In this document: positions 1 to 6,020 of the stretch, in pieces
How positions within the stretch are numbered: position 1 is the stretch's first letter
Layout of the letters: each line of letters begins with the position of its first letter
NCBI GenBank assembly: GCA_023399035.1
Contig: JAEWQX010000210.1
Coordinates: 1 to 8,888, forward strand
Source: Bacillota bacterium
Lineage (GTDB): Bacteria > Bacillota > Clostridia > Clostridiales > Clostridiaceae
DNA: 8,888 nucleotides
Direction of reading: 5' to 3'
Program-made: the position numbers and the translations under genes
Notes under the pieces: generated by a model
Database searches by the model: none
Seen by the model: the letters and a program-made list of their open reading frames with translations, nothing else
What the model was told of the DNA's origin: nothing

Positions 1-801
1 CTTCAAAACCTCCTCATTAAGTTTCTCATCATCACCATATTTATTATTAAGATATTCAAACAAATTGCTCACAGCAAGAAGGATTTTATGTAAATCTTCT
101 CCATCAATCTTTTCTTCATCATAAAGCATTTTACTTTCATTTGCTACTGTCTGTGCGGTTTCTTTTGCATTTAGTATTGCTTCATGAAGCTTCTGCTTAT
201 TTAAAGTACTGCTGCTTCTTTTTATACTTTCCATTTCATGTCGTAACTTAAATATCTGTAAAGGAAGTAAAGGATACATTCTCTCATCAATTATTCTTTT
301 ATCATCATATTCCCAGCATTTCACAACTGGTACTCTATAATTTATAATCTGTCCATCTGGAAATACAAGTCTCATTTTCAATTCATCTTTTATATTTTTA
401 TTCTCTTCAATGAACATAACAATCTGCTTAGGTATATATATTATTGCTTCATCATCAGCTACATTGTTATCCCCTTCACATCTTGAAAGTTCCTTAGCCT
501 TCTTAAATCCATACTCAAACATTCTTATAACCATTGTTTTATCATTCTTAGTCTGAAGTTCAATATGGTAGTGATATGGCTTATTATCATTAGAAATCTT
601 TAAAAACAGATCTCCTCTGATTATATCGTAATCATCAGTAACAAACTCATTGTTTTCAAATGTTACTTCTGTATTATCAATATCATAATCTTCATGAAAT
701 AAACTATTCATCATTTCAACAAGAACTTTTTTAGATACGTTGAACAGTGATTTCAAAACTTCATCAAGCTTTACTCTGTTTTCATCGCTTTTCTTACACA
801 T
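1..801 (-). CDS. Rpn-like PD-(D/E)XK nuclease/transposase-family protein (C-terminus cut by window edge)
   Basis: This frame stays open from an ATG at 799-801 to the left edge, so 267 residues are visible and the C-terminus is missing. A Shine-Dalgarno-like GGATGGTGA lies about 5 nt before the ATG. The visible part has an Asp at residue 64 (RGDLFLKIS) and a strand with E81-L-Q83 (YHIELQTKND). This D...ExQ pattern is typical of the PD-(D/E)XK core in the Rpn/YhgA-like recombination-promoting nuclease and PDDEXK_2 'transposase' families. The following MVIRMFEYGFKKAKE segment and the later YPLLPLQIFKLR segment also fit that family. The region after about residue 190 is charged and helical (KRSSSTLNKQKLHEAILNAK). 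Members are often multicopy in clostridial genomes, and their role in DNA recombination or mobility is mostly inferred. No inverted repeats or target-site duplication are visible, so I do not call a mobile element. The family call is fairly firm; nuclease activity is inference. Confidence 0.75.
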   Translation of the reverse strand, partial: MCKKSDENRVKLDEVLKSLFNVSKKVLVEMMNSLFHEDYDIDNTEVTFENNEFVTDDYDIIRGDLFLKISNDNKPYHYHIELQTKNDKTMVIRMFEYGFKKAKELSRCEGDNNVADDEAIIYIPKQIVMFIEENKNIKDELKMRLVFPDGQIINYRVPVVKCWEYDDKRIIDERMYPLLPLQIFKLRHEMESIKRSSSTLNKQKLHEAILNAKETAQTVANESKMLYDEEKIDGEDLHKILLAVSNLFEYLNNKYGDDEKLNEEVLK

Positions 802-824
802 TTTATCACCATCCTTATACAATA

Positions 825-852
825 ATTATAGCCGAAAACTTCGTTTTTTAAA
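825..852 (-). promoter_or_regulatory. Candidate promoter of the Rpn-like gene
   Basis: On the minus strand, TTTAAA (847-852) and a perfect TATAAT (825-830) are separated by 16 bp. This would start transcription near 818, giving a short leader that carries the GGATGGTGA ribosome binding site. The -10 match is good but the -35 is moderate, and such matches are common in AT-rich DNA. Confidence 0.4.
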
Positions 853-972
853 ACATATAATATAAAACTTCAATGCTTTTTAATACAGTGATATGTATAC
901 TAAAATAAAAAATTGATTCTTTATTAACTTTAGGATTATTTCATCCTTGCTACTGTAGTACCATATGAACAC

Positions 973-999
973 AAAAAATGGACCTTATCAGTCCATTTT
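973..999 (-). terminator. Rho-independent terminator of the glycerate kinase gene
   Basis: The 9-bp arms 975-983 and 991-999 (AAAATGGAC and GTCCATTTT) form a perfect stem with a 7-nt loop. On the minus strand it is followed by a run of six T (positions 978 to 973), the first four of which are also the end of the stem. It begins about 30 nt after the glycerate kinase stop codon, so it fits as that gene's terminator. Confidence 0.8.
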
Positions 1000-1030
1000 A
1001 TCTCTTTGTATTTTATATTGATAATTATAT

Positions 1031-2155
1031 TCATCTCAAAGTCCTGACAACATTTTCAACAGTCTTTTCTAAGTTATGGGCACCATTTCTCAGTGCATCA
1101 TCTAGGGATTCAACACCTCTCATTATGCTGAATAAAGCTATTATTCCTTCATCAAATAAGTTATCAGCATCATCCGATACCTTTCCTCCAAATGCTATTG
1201 TAGGTATATTATATTTCTTTGCAATCTTTGAAACACCTACAGGAGTTTTTCCAAAGATAGTCTGGCCATCAATTGCACCTTCTCCAGTAAATACATAGTC
1301 TGCGCCTTGAACCTTGCTTTCAAGATCAGTATATTTGATAACAAGTTCTATTCCACTTTTAAGCTCTGCATTTAAAAATGCAAGAAGTGCTCCGCCAAGA
1401 CCACCTGCTGCACCTGCACCAGGAGCTTCTGCAATATCTTTTTTTAAGATTTCTTTTATTTTTGCAGCAAAATGCTTAAGATTGTTATCAAGTAATTCTA
1501 CCATTTCTATATCTGCTCCTTTTTGAGGTCCAAAGATATATGATGCACCTGTAGGACCAACAAATGGGTTAGTAACATCGCAGGCAACTTCAAAAGTTGC
1601 ATCTTTAATTCCTTCATGCATGTTAGAAACATCAATATTTTCTATTTTATTTAATGATCCTCCACCAAAAGGTATTTCATTATTATCCTTATCTAAAAGT
1701 TTTACTCCTAATGCCTGAAGCATACCGCATCCGCCATCATTTGTAGCACTTCCGCCAATTCCTATTACAAGATGCTTTATTCCATTTTCAATTGCATGTT
1801 TTATAAGCTGTCCAGTACCATATGTGGTTGTTATCATAGGATTTCTGTCTTCTCTTTTTATAAGTTCTATACCGCTTGCTTTTGCCATTTCAATTACAGC
1901 AGTTTTCTTATCTCCTAAGATTCCATATGAAGCTTTGATCTTCTGTCCTAATGGATTTAAAACTTCAGTTTCAACAAAAGTACCAGATGTAGAATTTACT
2001 AAAGCTTCTACAGTACCTTCTCCTCCATCTGCCATTGGAACCTTTATTACTTCTGCATCACTTTTTATCTTTTTTATTGCCTTTTCCATAACATTACATG
2101 CTTCTATTGATGTCATACTTTCTTTAAAAGAATCAGTTGCTAATACAAATTTCAT
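1031..2155 (-). CDS. glxK: Glycerate kinase (GlxK/GarK family)
   Basis: The product is a 374-residue glycerate kinase, an ATP-dependent cytoplasmic enzyme. The family phosphorylates D-glycerate, with 2-phosphoglycerate the usual product of GarK/GlxK enzymes, and so feeds glycerate into lower glycolysis. It is close to full family length. Visible signatures are the N-terminal DSFKES (8-13), ADGGEGT (42-48), the glycine-rich IGGSATNDGGCGMLQALG stretch (about 133-150), CDVTNPFVGPTGAS (192-205), APGAGAAGGLGG (244-255) and TGEGAIDGQTIFGKTPVGV (290-308). An upstream in-frame ATG at 2191 would add 12 residues. I chose the ATG at 2155 because the family starts at MKxVxAxDSFKES and a GGAGTGG ribosome binding site lies about 7 nt before it; the longer start would also sit inside the upstream hairpin. 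The gene lies 86 nt behind the methyltransferase gene and may share its transcript. Confidence 0.95.
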   Translation of the reverse strand: MKFVLATDSFKESMTSIEACNVMEKAIKKIKSDAEVIKVPMADGGEGTVEALVNSTSGTFVETEVLNPLGQKIKASYGILGDKKTAVIEMAKASGIELIKREDRNPMITTTYGTGQLIKHAIENGIKHLVIGIGGSATNDGGCGMLQALGVKLLDKDNNEIPFGGGSLNKIENIDVSNMHEGIKDATFEVACDVTNPFVGPTGASYIFGPQKGADIEMVELLDNNLKHFAAKIKEILKKDIAEAPGAGAAGGLGGALLAFLNAELKSGIELVIKYTDLESKVQGADYVFTGEGAIDGQTIFGKTPVGVSKIAKKYNIPTIAFGGKVSDDADNLFDEGIIALFSIMRGVESLDDALRNGAHNLEKTVENVVRTLR

Positions 2156-2186
2156 TACTAAACCACTCCATCCTTTAAAATAAATA

Positions 2187-2213
2187 CCCAATAATATAAT
2201 TTATATTATTGGG
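2187..2213 (-). terminator. Hairpin between the methyltransferase and glycerate kinase genes (weak terminator or attenuator)
   Basis: The sequences 2187-2199 and 2201-2213 are perfect 13-nt inverted repeats around a single base (CCCAATAATATAA and its complement), so the RNA stem would really have a slightly larger loop. Only the three outer pairs are G-C. The minus-strand 3' side is TATTTATTTT, a broken T-tract, so termination is probably partial. It ends only about 15 nt before the ribosome binding site of the glycerate kinase gene. Confidence 0.6.
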
Positions 2214-2241
2214 CTGAAATTACACATTTTGTTTTATTGAT

Positions 2242-3417
2242 TTATACTACTTGGAATATAAAGAATTTTAAGTAAAATGATTCATCTGAATTCCAAAGTA
2301 TAGGATGGTCACAGCTTTGAGTTCTCACTTCTATCTGTCTTAAAGTTCTTCTTGCATCATGAGCTGCTTCACATACTGTCTTTTTAAGCTGTTCTTCGCT
2401 CATATAATGTGAACATGAACATGTTGCAAAATATCCTCCTTTTTTAACCATCTTTATTCCTCTAAGGTTTATTTCTTTATATCCTCTTATAGCCTGCTTT
2501 ATTGTATCTTTAGATTTTGTGAAAGCAGGAGGGTCAAGGATAACAACATCAAATTCTCTTCCTTCTCTTGACCATTCCCCTAAAACATCAAATGCATTAT
2601 GACACTCAAATTTAACAGTATCCTGTAAATTATTTAATTCTGCATTTCTTGTTGCGCAGTCAACTGCATGCTGAGATACATCAATACCTAAAACTGATTT
2701 TGCACCAGCTATTCCTGCATTAAGTGCAAATGATCCTGTATGAGTAAAGCAGTCAAGAACGTCTTTATCTTTACATATTCTATGTATTGCTGCCCTGTTT
2801 TCTTTTTGGTCAAGGAAGAATCCAGTTTTCTGTCCATTTTCAATATCTACTATGTACTTAACTCCATTTTCTATTATTTCAACATTTGTATCAAAAGGTT
2901 CAGTCAGGAATCCTTTAGTCTGCTTTAAGCCTTCTATTTCCCTTGTCTTAATGTCGCTTCTTTCATAAACACCTTTAGCATTATATTCCTCTACAAGTAT
3001 TTTTACTATTAAGTCTTTGTATTGTTCCATGCCAAGTGTAGAAATCTGTATAACATAATAATCACTGAATTTATCAACTGTTAATCCTGGAAGGAAATCT
3101 GCTTCACCAAAAATAAATCTGCATGAAGAGGTATCAATTAAAGTCTTTCTATAATCCCATGCATCCTTAAATCTTTTCTTGAAGAATTCTTCATCTATTT
3201 CCTCATTCATGTTTCTTGTCATTATTCTTATAGCTATTTTGCTTGCATCGTTTATATAGCCTTTACCAATAAAGTATCCCTTATGATTATAAACTTCTAC
3301 AATGTCCCCATTTTCATATTCACCATCATATTCATTTATTTCATGTCTATATACCCAGGGTCTTCCCTGCTCTATTTTCTTGTTTTTACCTTCGTATAAA
3401 TAAAATTTACTTAACAT
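2242..3417 (-). CDS. rlmI: Class I SAM-dependent rRNA methyltransferase, RlmI/YwbD type (PUA domain plus methyltransferase)
   Basis: This 391-residue protein has the full layout of the COG1092 family. E. coli RlmI in this family makes m5C1962 in 23S rRNA; the exact target here is inferred from family. Residues 1 to about 75 are a PUA-like RNA-binding domain (GRPWVYRHEI at 18-27, then GDIVEVYNHKGYFIGKGY). A central domain follows (GEADFLPGLTVDKFSDYYV). The Rossmann methyltransferase domain starts after GQKTGFFLDQKENR (195-208), which is diagnostic. It contains the SAM-binding motif DCFTHTGSFAL (222-232), the acidic GIDVS (244-248), the catalytic-site DPPAF (295-299) and CSCSH (333-337), where a conserved cysteine sits. 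Translation begins at the ATG ending at 3417, preceded by a strong GGAAGGAGA about 7 nt upstream. A promoter-like extended -10 lies just before it. The symbol is assigned by family resemblance. Confidence 0.93.
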   Translation of the reverse strand: MLSKFYLYEGKNKKIEQGRPWVYRHEINEYDGEYENGDIVEVYNHKGYFIGKGYINDASKIAIRIMTRNMNEEIDEEFFKKRFKDAWDYRKTLIDTSSCRFIFGEADFLPGLTVDKFSDYYVIQISTLGMEQYKDLIVKILVEEYNAKGVYERSDIKTREIEGLKQTKGFLTEPFDTNVEIIENGVKYIVDIENGQKTGFFLDQKENRAAIHRICKDKDVLDCFTHTGSFALNAGIAGAKSVLGIDVSQHAVDCATRNAELNNLQDTVKFECHNAFDVLGEWSREGREFDVVILDPPAFTKSKDTIKQAIRGYKEINLRGIKMVKKGGYFATCSCSHYMSEEQLKKTVCEAAHDARRTLRQIEVRTQSCDHPILWNSDESFYLKFFIFQVV

Positions 3418-3447
3418 ATACTGTCTCCTTCCATGTCTTTGCTTTAT

Positions 3448-3466
3448 AGATTATATCATATAATCT
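3448..3466. repeat. Perfect dyad overlapping the methyltransferase promoter -10
   Basis: AGATTATA (3448-3455) and TATAATCT (3459-3466) are perfect 8-bp inverted repeats around a 3-bp centre. The left arm contains the whole -10 hexamer of the candidate minus-strand promoter, so a dimeric regulator bound here would block RNA polymerase. Symmetry in such AT-rich DNA can also be chance. Confidence 0.4.
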
Positions 3467-3478
3467 GATAGAGTTTAC
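3450..3478 (-). promoter_or_regulatory. Candidate extended -10 promoter of the methyltransferase gene
   Basis: The minus strand reads TGATATAAT, that is a TGn extension joined to a perfect TATAAT (hexamer at 3450-3455). No good -35 is present at 16 to 18 bp upstream, which is tolerated by extended -10 promoters. Initiation near 3443 would give a leader of about 25 nt with the GGAAGGAGA ribosome binding site. Confidence 0.5.
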
Positions 3479-3514
3479 ATAGGATTATTATTAAATTAGA
3501 AAATTTATATATAA

Positions 3515-3536
3515 AGCCCTATTTAATAATAGAGCT
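3515..3536 (-). terminator. Hairpin at the end of the small ORF
   Basis: On the minus strand AGCTCTATT and AATAGGGCT form a 9-bp stem (one G-U pair) with a 4-nt loop. The TAG stop codon of the small ORF lies in its 3' arm. The downstream tail TTATATATAAATTTT is T-rich but interrupted, so terminator strength is uncertain. It would separate this transcript from the methyltransferase promoter. Confidence 0.5.
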
Positions 3537-3686
3537 TAAGTTTTTTAATATTGATTTTAATACAGTTCCAACATATATATGTCCATTAAATTCTGCCATA
3601 CACCGCCCATAATTGTTTTGTTTTGCATTTTTCAAATTTTCATAATCAAAACCATTAATTTTGTTTGGTTTTTTAAAAGCAGGCAA
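3519..3686 (-). CDS. Candidate 55-residue small protein with a TTG start, behind ohyA
   Basis: This short frame opens with TTG at 3684-3686 and ends with TAG at 3519-3521. A good ribosome binding site, GAGGAG, lies 8 nt before the TTG. The product begins (M)PAFKKPNKINGFDYENLK and later has YGRCMAEFNGHIYVGT (26-41), then a basic, mildly hydrophobic helix-like tail (LKSILKNLSSIIK). It has no clear signal peptide or metal motif, and I do not recognise the family. In favour of a real gene are the ribosome binding site, a protein-like composition and a hairpin placed at the stop codon. Against it are the TTG start, the small size and the location immediately after what looks like the ohyA terminator. 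The ribosome binding site lies inside that hairpin's 3' arm, so translation would be expected to depend on the hairpin opening. A remnant of a longer gene is the main alternative. Confidence 0.4.
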   Translation of the reverse strand: MPAFKKPNKINGFDYENLKNAKQNNYGRCMAEFNGHIYVGTVLKSILKNLSSIIK

Positions 3687-3732
3687 TAAAACCACTCCTC
3701 ATCATAGGTGCATAATATATGACAAGGAGTGG
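3686..3732 (-). terminator. Long hairpin after ohyA; terminator and/or ribosome-binding-site sequestering element
   Basis: The minus-strand arms CCACTCCTTGTCATA and TATGATGAGGAGTGG pair over 15 bp (two adjacent G-U pairs) with an 11-nt loop. The stem spans 3692-3732 and is followed by TTTTATT. It starts 14 nt after the ohyA stop codon, so it is placed as that gene's terminator. The T-tract is short, and the 3' arm contains the GAGGAG that would serve the small ORF downstream, so it could instead control translation of read-through RNA. Confidence 0.7.
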
Positions 3733-3746
3733 AAAGTGCTGTTATT

Positions 3747-5765
3747 TTACTTAAATGATTTTATTATAGCTTTTAAAAGAACTTTTGGATCCTTATTATA
3801 AGGCGTAACTGGACATATTTCCTTATTATCTACATTAAATAATGTATAGACAGCAATTCTTGCAGCACGCACAGAATATTCTTCTGTGAATACCATATCT
3901 CCAGGTATTTCAACAAATTGACTTATCATTGCAAAATTTGTTGATCCTTTAGGCACAACTTCTGGCCTGTCGCTCATTTTTCTTGGCTGGAACTGAGCAT
4001 CAATATAAGGCATCATACATGGAATTACATTAATTATATCTTTTAATATTTCTTCTTTCTTATCTATTAAATGAAGATGATAAAGAAGTTCTGTCAAAAT
4101 TTCTTCACCAGTACATTCCATCATAGGTTTCTTTATATAATCACCAGTTTTATCAGTATATAATCCATATCCCCAGAATATGGTCACATCCATAGGCTGG
4201 TTCTTAAAGTGTGGCTGTGCTGCAACTACTATGCTCATAAGCCAGCTTGAATCCTTAAAAGTCATAAGTGCTCCACTTCCTGGAATATTCATTGAAAACT
4301 TTTCTATATATTTTAAGAGCTTATTTCCCTTACATGTAACAGTAAAGCTTTCCCAGTTGCTCTGCTTTGGATAATCAAAAAATGGCTTTGGACATCCAAG
4401 TCCAGGTTTTTTTCTGCTTATCTTTTCCCAAAGTTCTGCACTCATTGGTTTAGAATCATCAAACTCAGGTGCATTATAGTAGTCTCCAATAGTTGCATTA
4501 TCAGTCATACAGCCATTTATCATTATGCATTTATCATTTTCATTTAGATATATGATCTTTTCTTTGCTTTCATTAGATTTTTCTTCAGAATCTGTTATAT
4601 GAAGTGACTTCATTACTTCACTTACAATTTCACTTTCATGTTTTTCTTCATTTTCATTATTTTCTTCTGATGTACTGAAATCTTCATGTTTCTCCTTTTC
4701 TAGGTTATATGTATCATTATTGTTATCATTATTTTCCTTATCAGACATAGTTTCAGATGCATTTATCTCATCATTTAAATTGCTGTTATCACTAACAATA
4801 TCATCTGCAGTATGTGTCTCTTTATCTTCTTTTTCACTTTTTCCTTCTTCCATATGTATTGCTGTAACAGTTATGCCACGGCCAGCTTTAAAATCTAAAT
4901 CTGTTACTTTTGTATTTACAATAAAATCTACACCAAACCCTTCAAGATATTTCCTTAGTGGAAGTATTACTGAGTCATATTGATTATATGGAGTCCTTGT
5001 AACACCTTCTAGTGTTTCAATTCGTGAAAATTCAAAAATCATTCTATCCATATAACGTTTGAATTCAAATAAACTTGAATACTTTTGAAAAGCAAATGTA
5101 GTCTGCCACATAAACCAGAAGTTGGTTGTAAAGAAATGCTCATTAAACCATTCTTCAATTGTCATTTCATCGAGAGTTTCTTCAGGTGTCATCATAAGCT
5201 TTAAAAGATCCATTCTGTCTCTATTATTAAATCCCATAGTGCTTACATCAACTATATCTCCATATTTATCTACAAGACGTGCTTTAGCATGAGTTGGATG
5301 ATGATGGTCAAAGTTTAGGATTTCTTCTGTAACGCTTTTATTAGGATACTCTAAAGAAGGAATGCTTGAAAATAACTCCCAGAAATTTTCATAGGTCTCT
5401 TCATTGAGCATTCGTCCACCTCTGCATAGAAATCCTGTCTCTGCAGAACCGCTTCCGTCATTGCTTCCTCCCACTTTCTTCATACCTTCTATTATATGTA
5501 TATTTTCTCCTTTAAAATTGCAGTCTCTTATAAGATATGCAGCACCTGCAAGAGAGGCAAGACCTCCGCCTATAAAATATACATTGCTGTCTTTATCGGA
5601 ATTGAATACTCTTTTATATGTAACAAAATCATTCTTTTTTCTGTTATTATAGATATAGCTGGCTGAAAGCCCTGCTGCAACAGCTATGGCTCCTATACCT
5701 ATAATTCTCTTTAATTTTTCTCTTTTCATAAACTCTACGTATTCTTTATAATCTCTTCTATTCAT
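3747..5765 (-). CDS. ohyA: Oleate hydratase (FAD-dependent fatty acid double-bond hydratase) with acidic insert and N-terminal membrane segment
   Basis: This 672-residue protein belongs to the oleate hydratase (myosin-cross-reactive antigen) family, which adds water to the cis-9 double bond of oleate and related unsaturated fatty acids to give 10-hydroxy products and contributes to fatty-acid detoxification. The FAD-binding fold begins with YFIGGGLASLAGAAYLIRD (63-81), followed by IIEGMKKVGGSNDGSG (91-106). Further family segments are FWELFSSIPSLEYP (128-141), MWQTTFAFQKYSS (219-231), TPYNQYDSVILPLRKYLE (258-275), NGCMTDNATIGD (417-428), DSSWLMSIVVAAQPHF (505-520) and NFAMISQFVEIPGDMVFT (610-627). 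Three features are unusual. Residues about 21-39 form a hydrophobic helix after a basic KREKLKR, so a membrane anchor is likely. Residues about 308-402 are an extra acidic, Asn/Ser-rich, low-complexity insert. The active-site loop reads RGGRMLN (115-121) instead of RGGREM. I chose the ATG at 5765, with AAGGTGA just upstream, over ATGs at 5816 and 5810, which lack a good ribosome binding site. Confidence 0.95.
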   Translation of the reverse strand: MNRRDYKEYVEFMKREKLKRIIGIGAIAVAAGLSASYIYNNRKKNDFVTYKRVFNSDKDSNVYFIGGGLASLAGAAYLIRDCNFKGENIHIIEGMKKVGGSNDGSGSAETGFLCRGGRMLNEETYENFWELFSSIPSLEYPNKSVTEEILNFDHHHPTHAKARLVDKYGDIVDVSTMGFNNRDRMDLLKLMMTPEETLDEMTIEEWFNEHFFTTNFWFMWQTTFAFQKYSSLFEFKRYMDRMIFEFSRIETLEGVTRTPYNQYDSVILPLRKYLEGFGVDFIVNTKVTDLDFKAGRGITVTAIHMEEGKSEKEDKETHTADDIVSDNSNLNDEINASETMSDKENNDNNNDTYNLEKEKHEDFSTSEENNENEEKHESEIVSEVMKSLHITDSEEKSNESKEKIIYLNENDKCIMINGCMTDNATIGDYYNAPEFDDSKPMSAELWEKISRKKPGLGCPKPFFDYPKQSNWESFTVTCKGNKLLKYIEKFSMNIPGSGALMTFKDSSWLMSIVVAAQPHFKNQPMDVTIFWGYGLYTDKTGDYIKKPMMECTGEEILTELLYHLHLIDKKEEILKDIINVIPCMMPYIDAQFQPRKMSDRPEVVPKGSTNFAMISQFVEIPGDMVFTEEYSVRAARIAVYTLFNVDNKEICPVTPYNKDPKVLLKAIIKSFK

Positions 5766-5817
5766 AAATTCACCTTCTTTAAAATTTCTCTTTAATAGTA
5801 TTTTGCTCATAAACATC

Positions 5818-5849
5818 TCATCATATTTATTATGTATGAGTTATGATGA
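5818..5849. repeat. Inverted repeat upstream of ohyA, possible operator
   Basis: TCATCATA (5818-5825) and TATGATGA (5842-5849) are perfect 8-bp inverted repeats with a 16-bp spacer, centred about 68 nt before the ohyA start codon. They could be an operator or a 5'-leader stem. Nothing in the sequence identifies a regulator, and I see no convincing -35/-10 pair for ohyA between 5850 and 5940. Confidence 0.3.
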
Positions 5850-5940
5850 ATAATATTTATATAGGTTATTGCTCTATAAGAAATAACTGTATTTTATAGT
5901 ATGATAAATTTAAAGTGAATTTATACATTAATATACGCCA

Positions 5941-5989
5941 ATAATAAAAGACCTGAAAGAAATTTTATTTTAATTCCTTCAGATCTTTT
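5941..5989 (-). terminator. Rho-independent terminator of nfo
   Basis: Arms 5946-5961 and 5974-5989 pair over 16 bp on the minus strand (two G-U pairs) with a 12-nt AT loop. The stem ends in a TTTT run continued by ATTAT. It lies about 32 nt past the nfo stop codon, between nfo and ohyA, and so separates their transcripts. Confidence 0.8.
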
Positions 5990-6020
5990 CTATTTTTTAT
6001 CTCAATATATTTTTAATTTT

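Noticed and set aside
1..801. Insertion sequence carrying the Rpn-like 'transposase' gene
   Set aside because: No terminal inverted repeats or target duplication are visible at the right-hand side and the left end is outside the window; Rpn-type genes often stand alone.
978..1298. Plus-strand open frame of 106 codons antisense to the end of glycerate kinase
   Set aside because: It overlaps a firmly assigned gene on the other strand, its ATG lies inside the terminator hairpin, and the product has no recognisable motifs.
1824..2183. Plus-strand open frame of 119 codons opposite the start of glycerate kinase
   Set aside because: It mirrors the conserved coding strand, has no ribosome binding site and shows only the Ser/Phe-rich composition expected of an antisense shadow.
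4551..4844. Frameshift or gene fusion in ohyA at the acidic segment
   Set aside because: The reading frame is continuous and conserved oleate hydratase sequence resumes correctly on both sides, so this is an in-frame insert rather than a break.
5850..5940. Promoter pair for ohyA (for example TTATTT, 17 bp, TATATA)
   Set aside because: The -35 matches are only about 2 of 6 and many equal matches exist in this AT-rich DNA, so no specific site can be supported.
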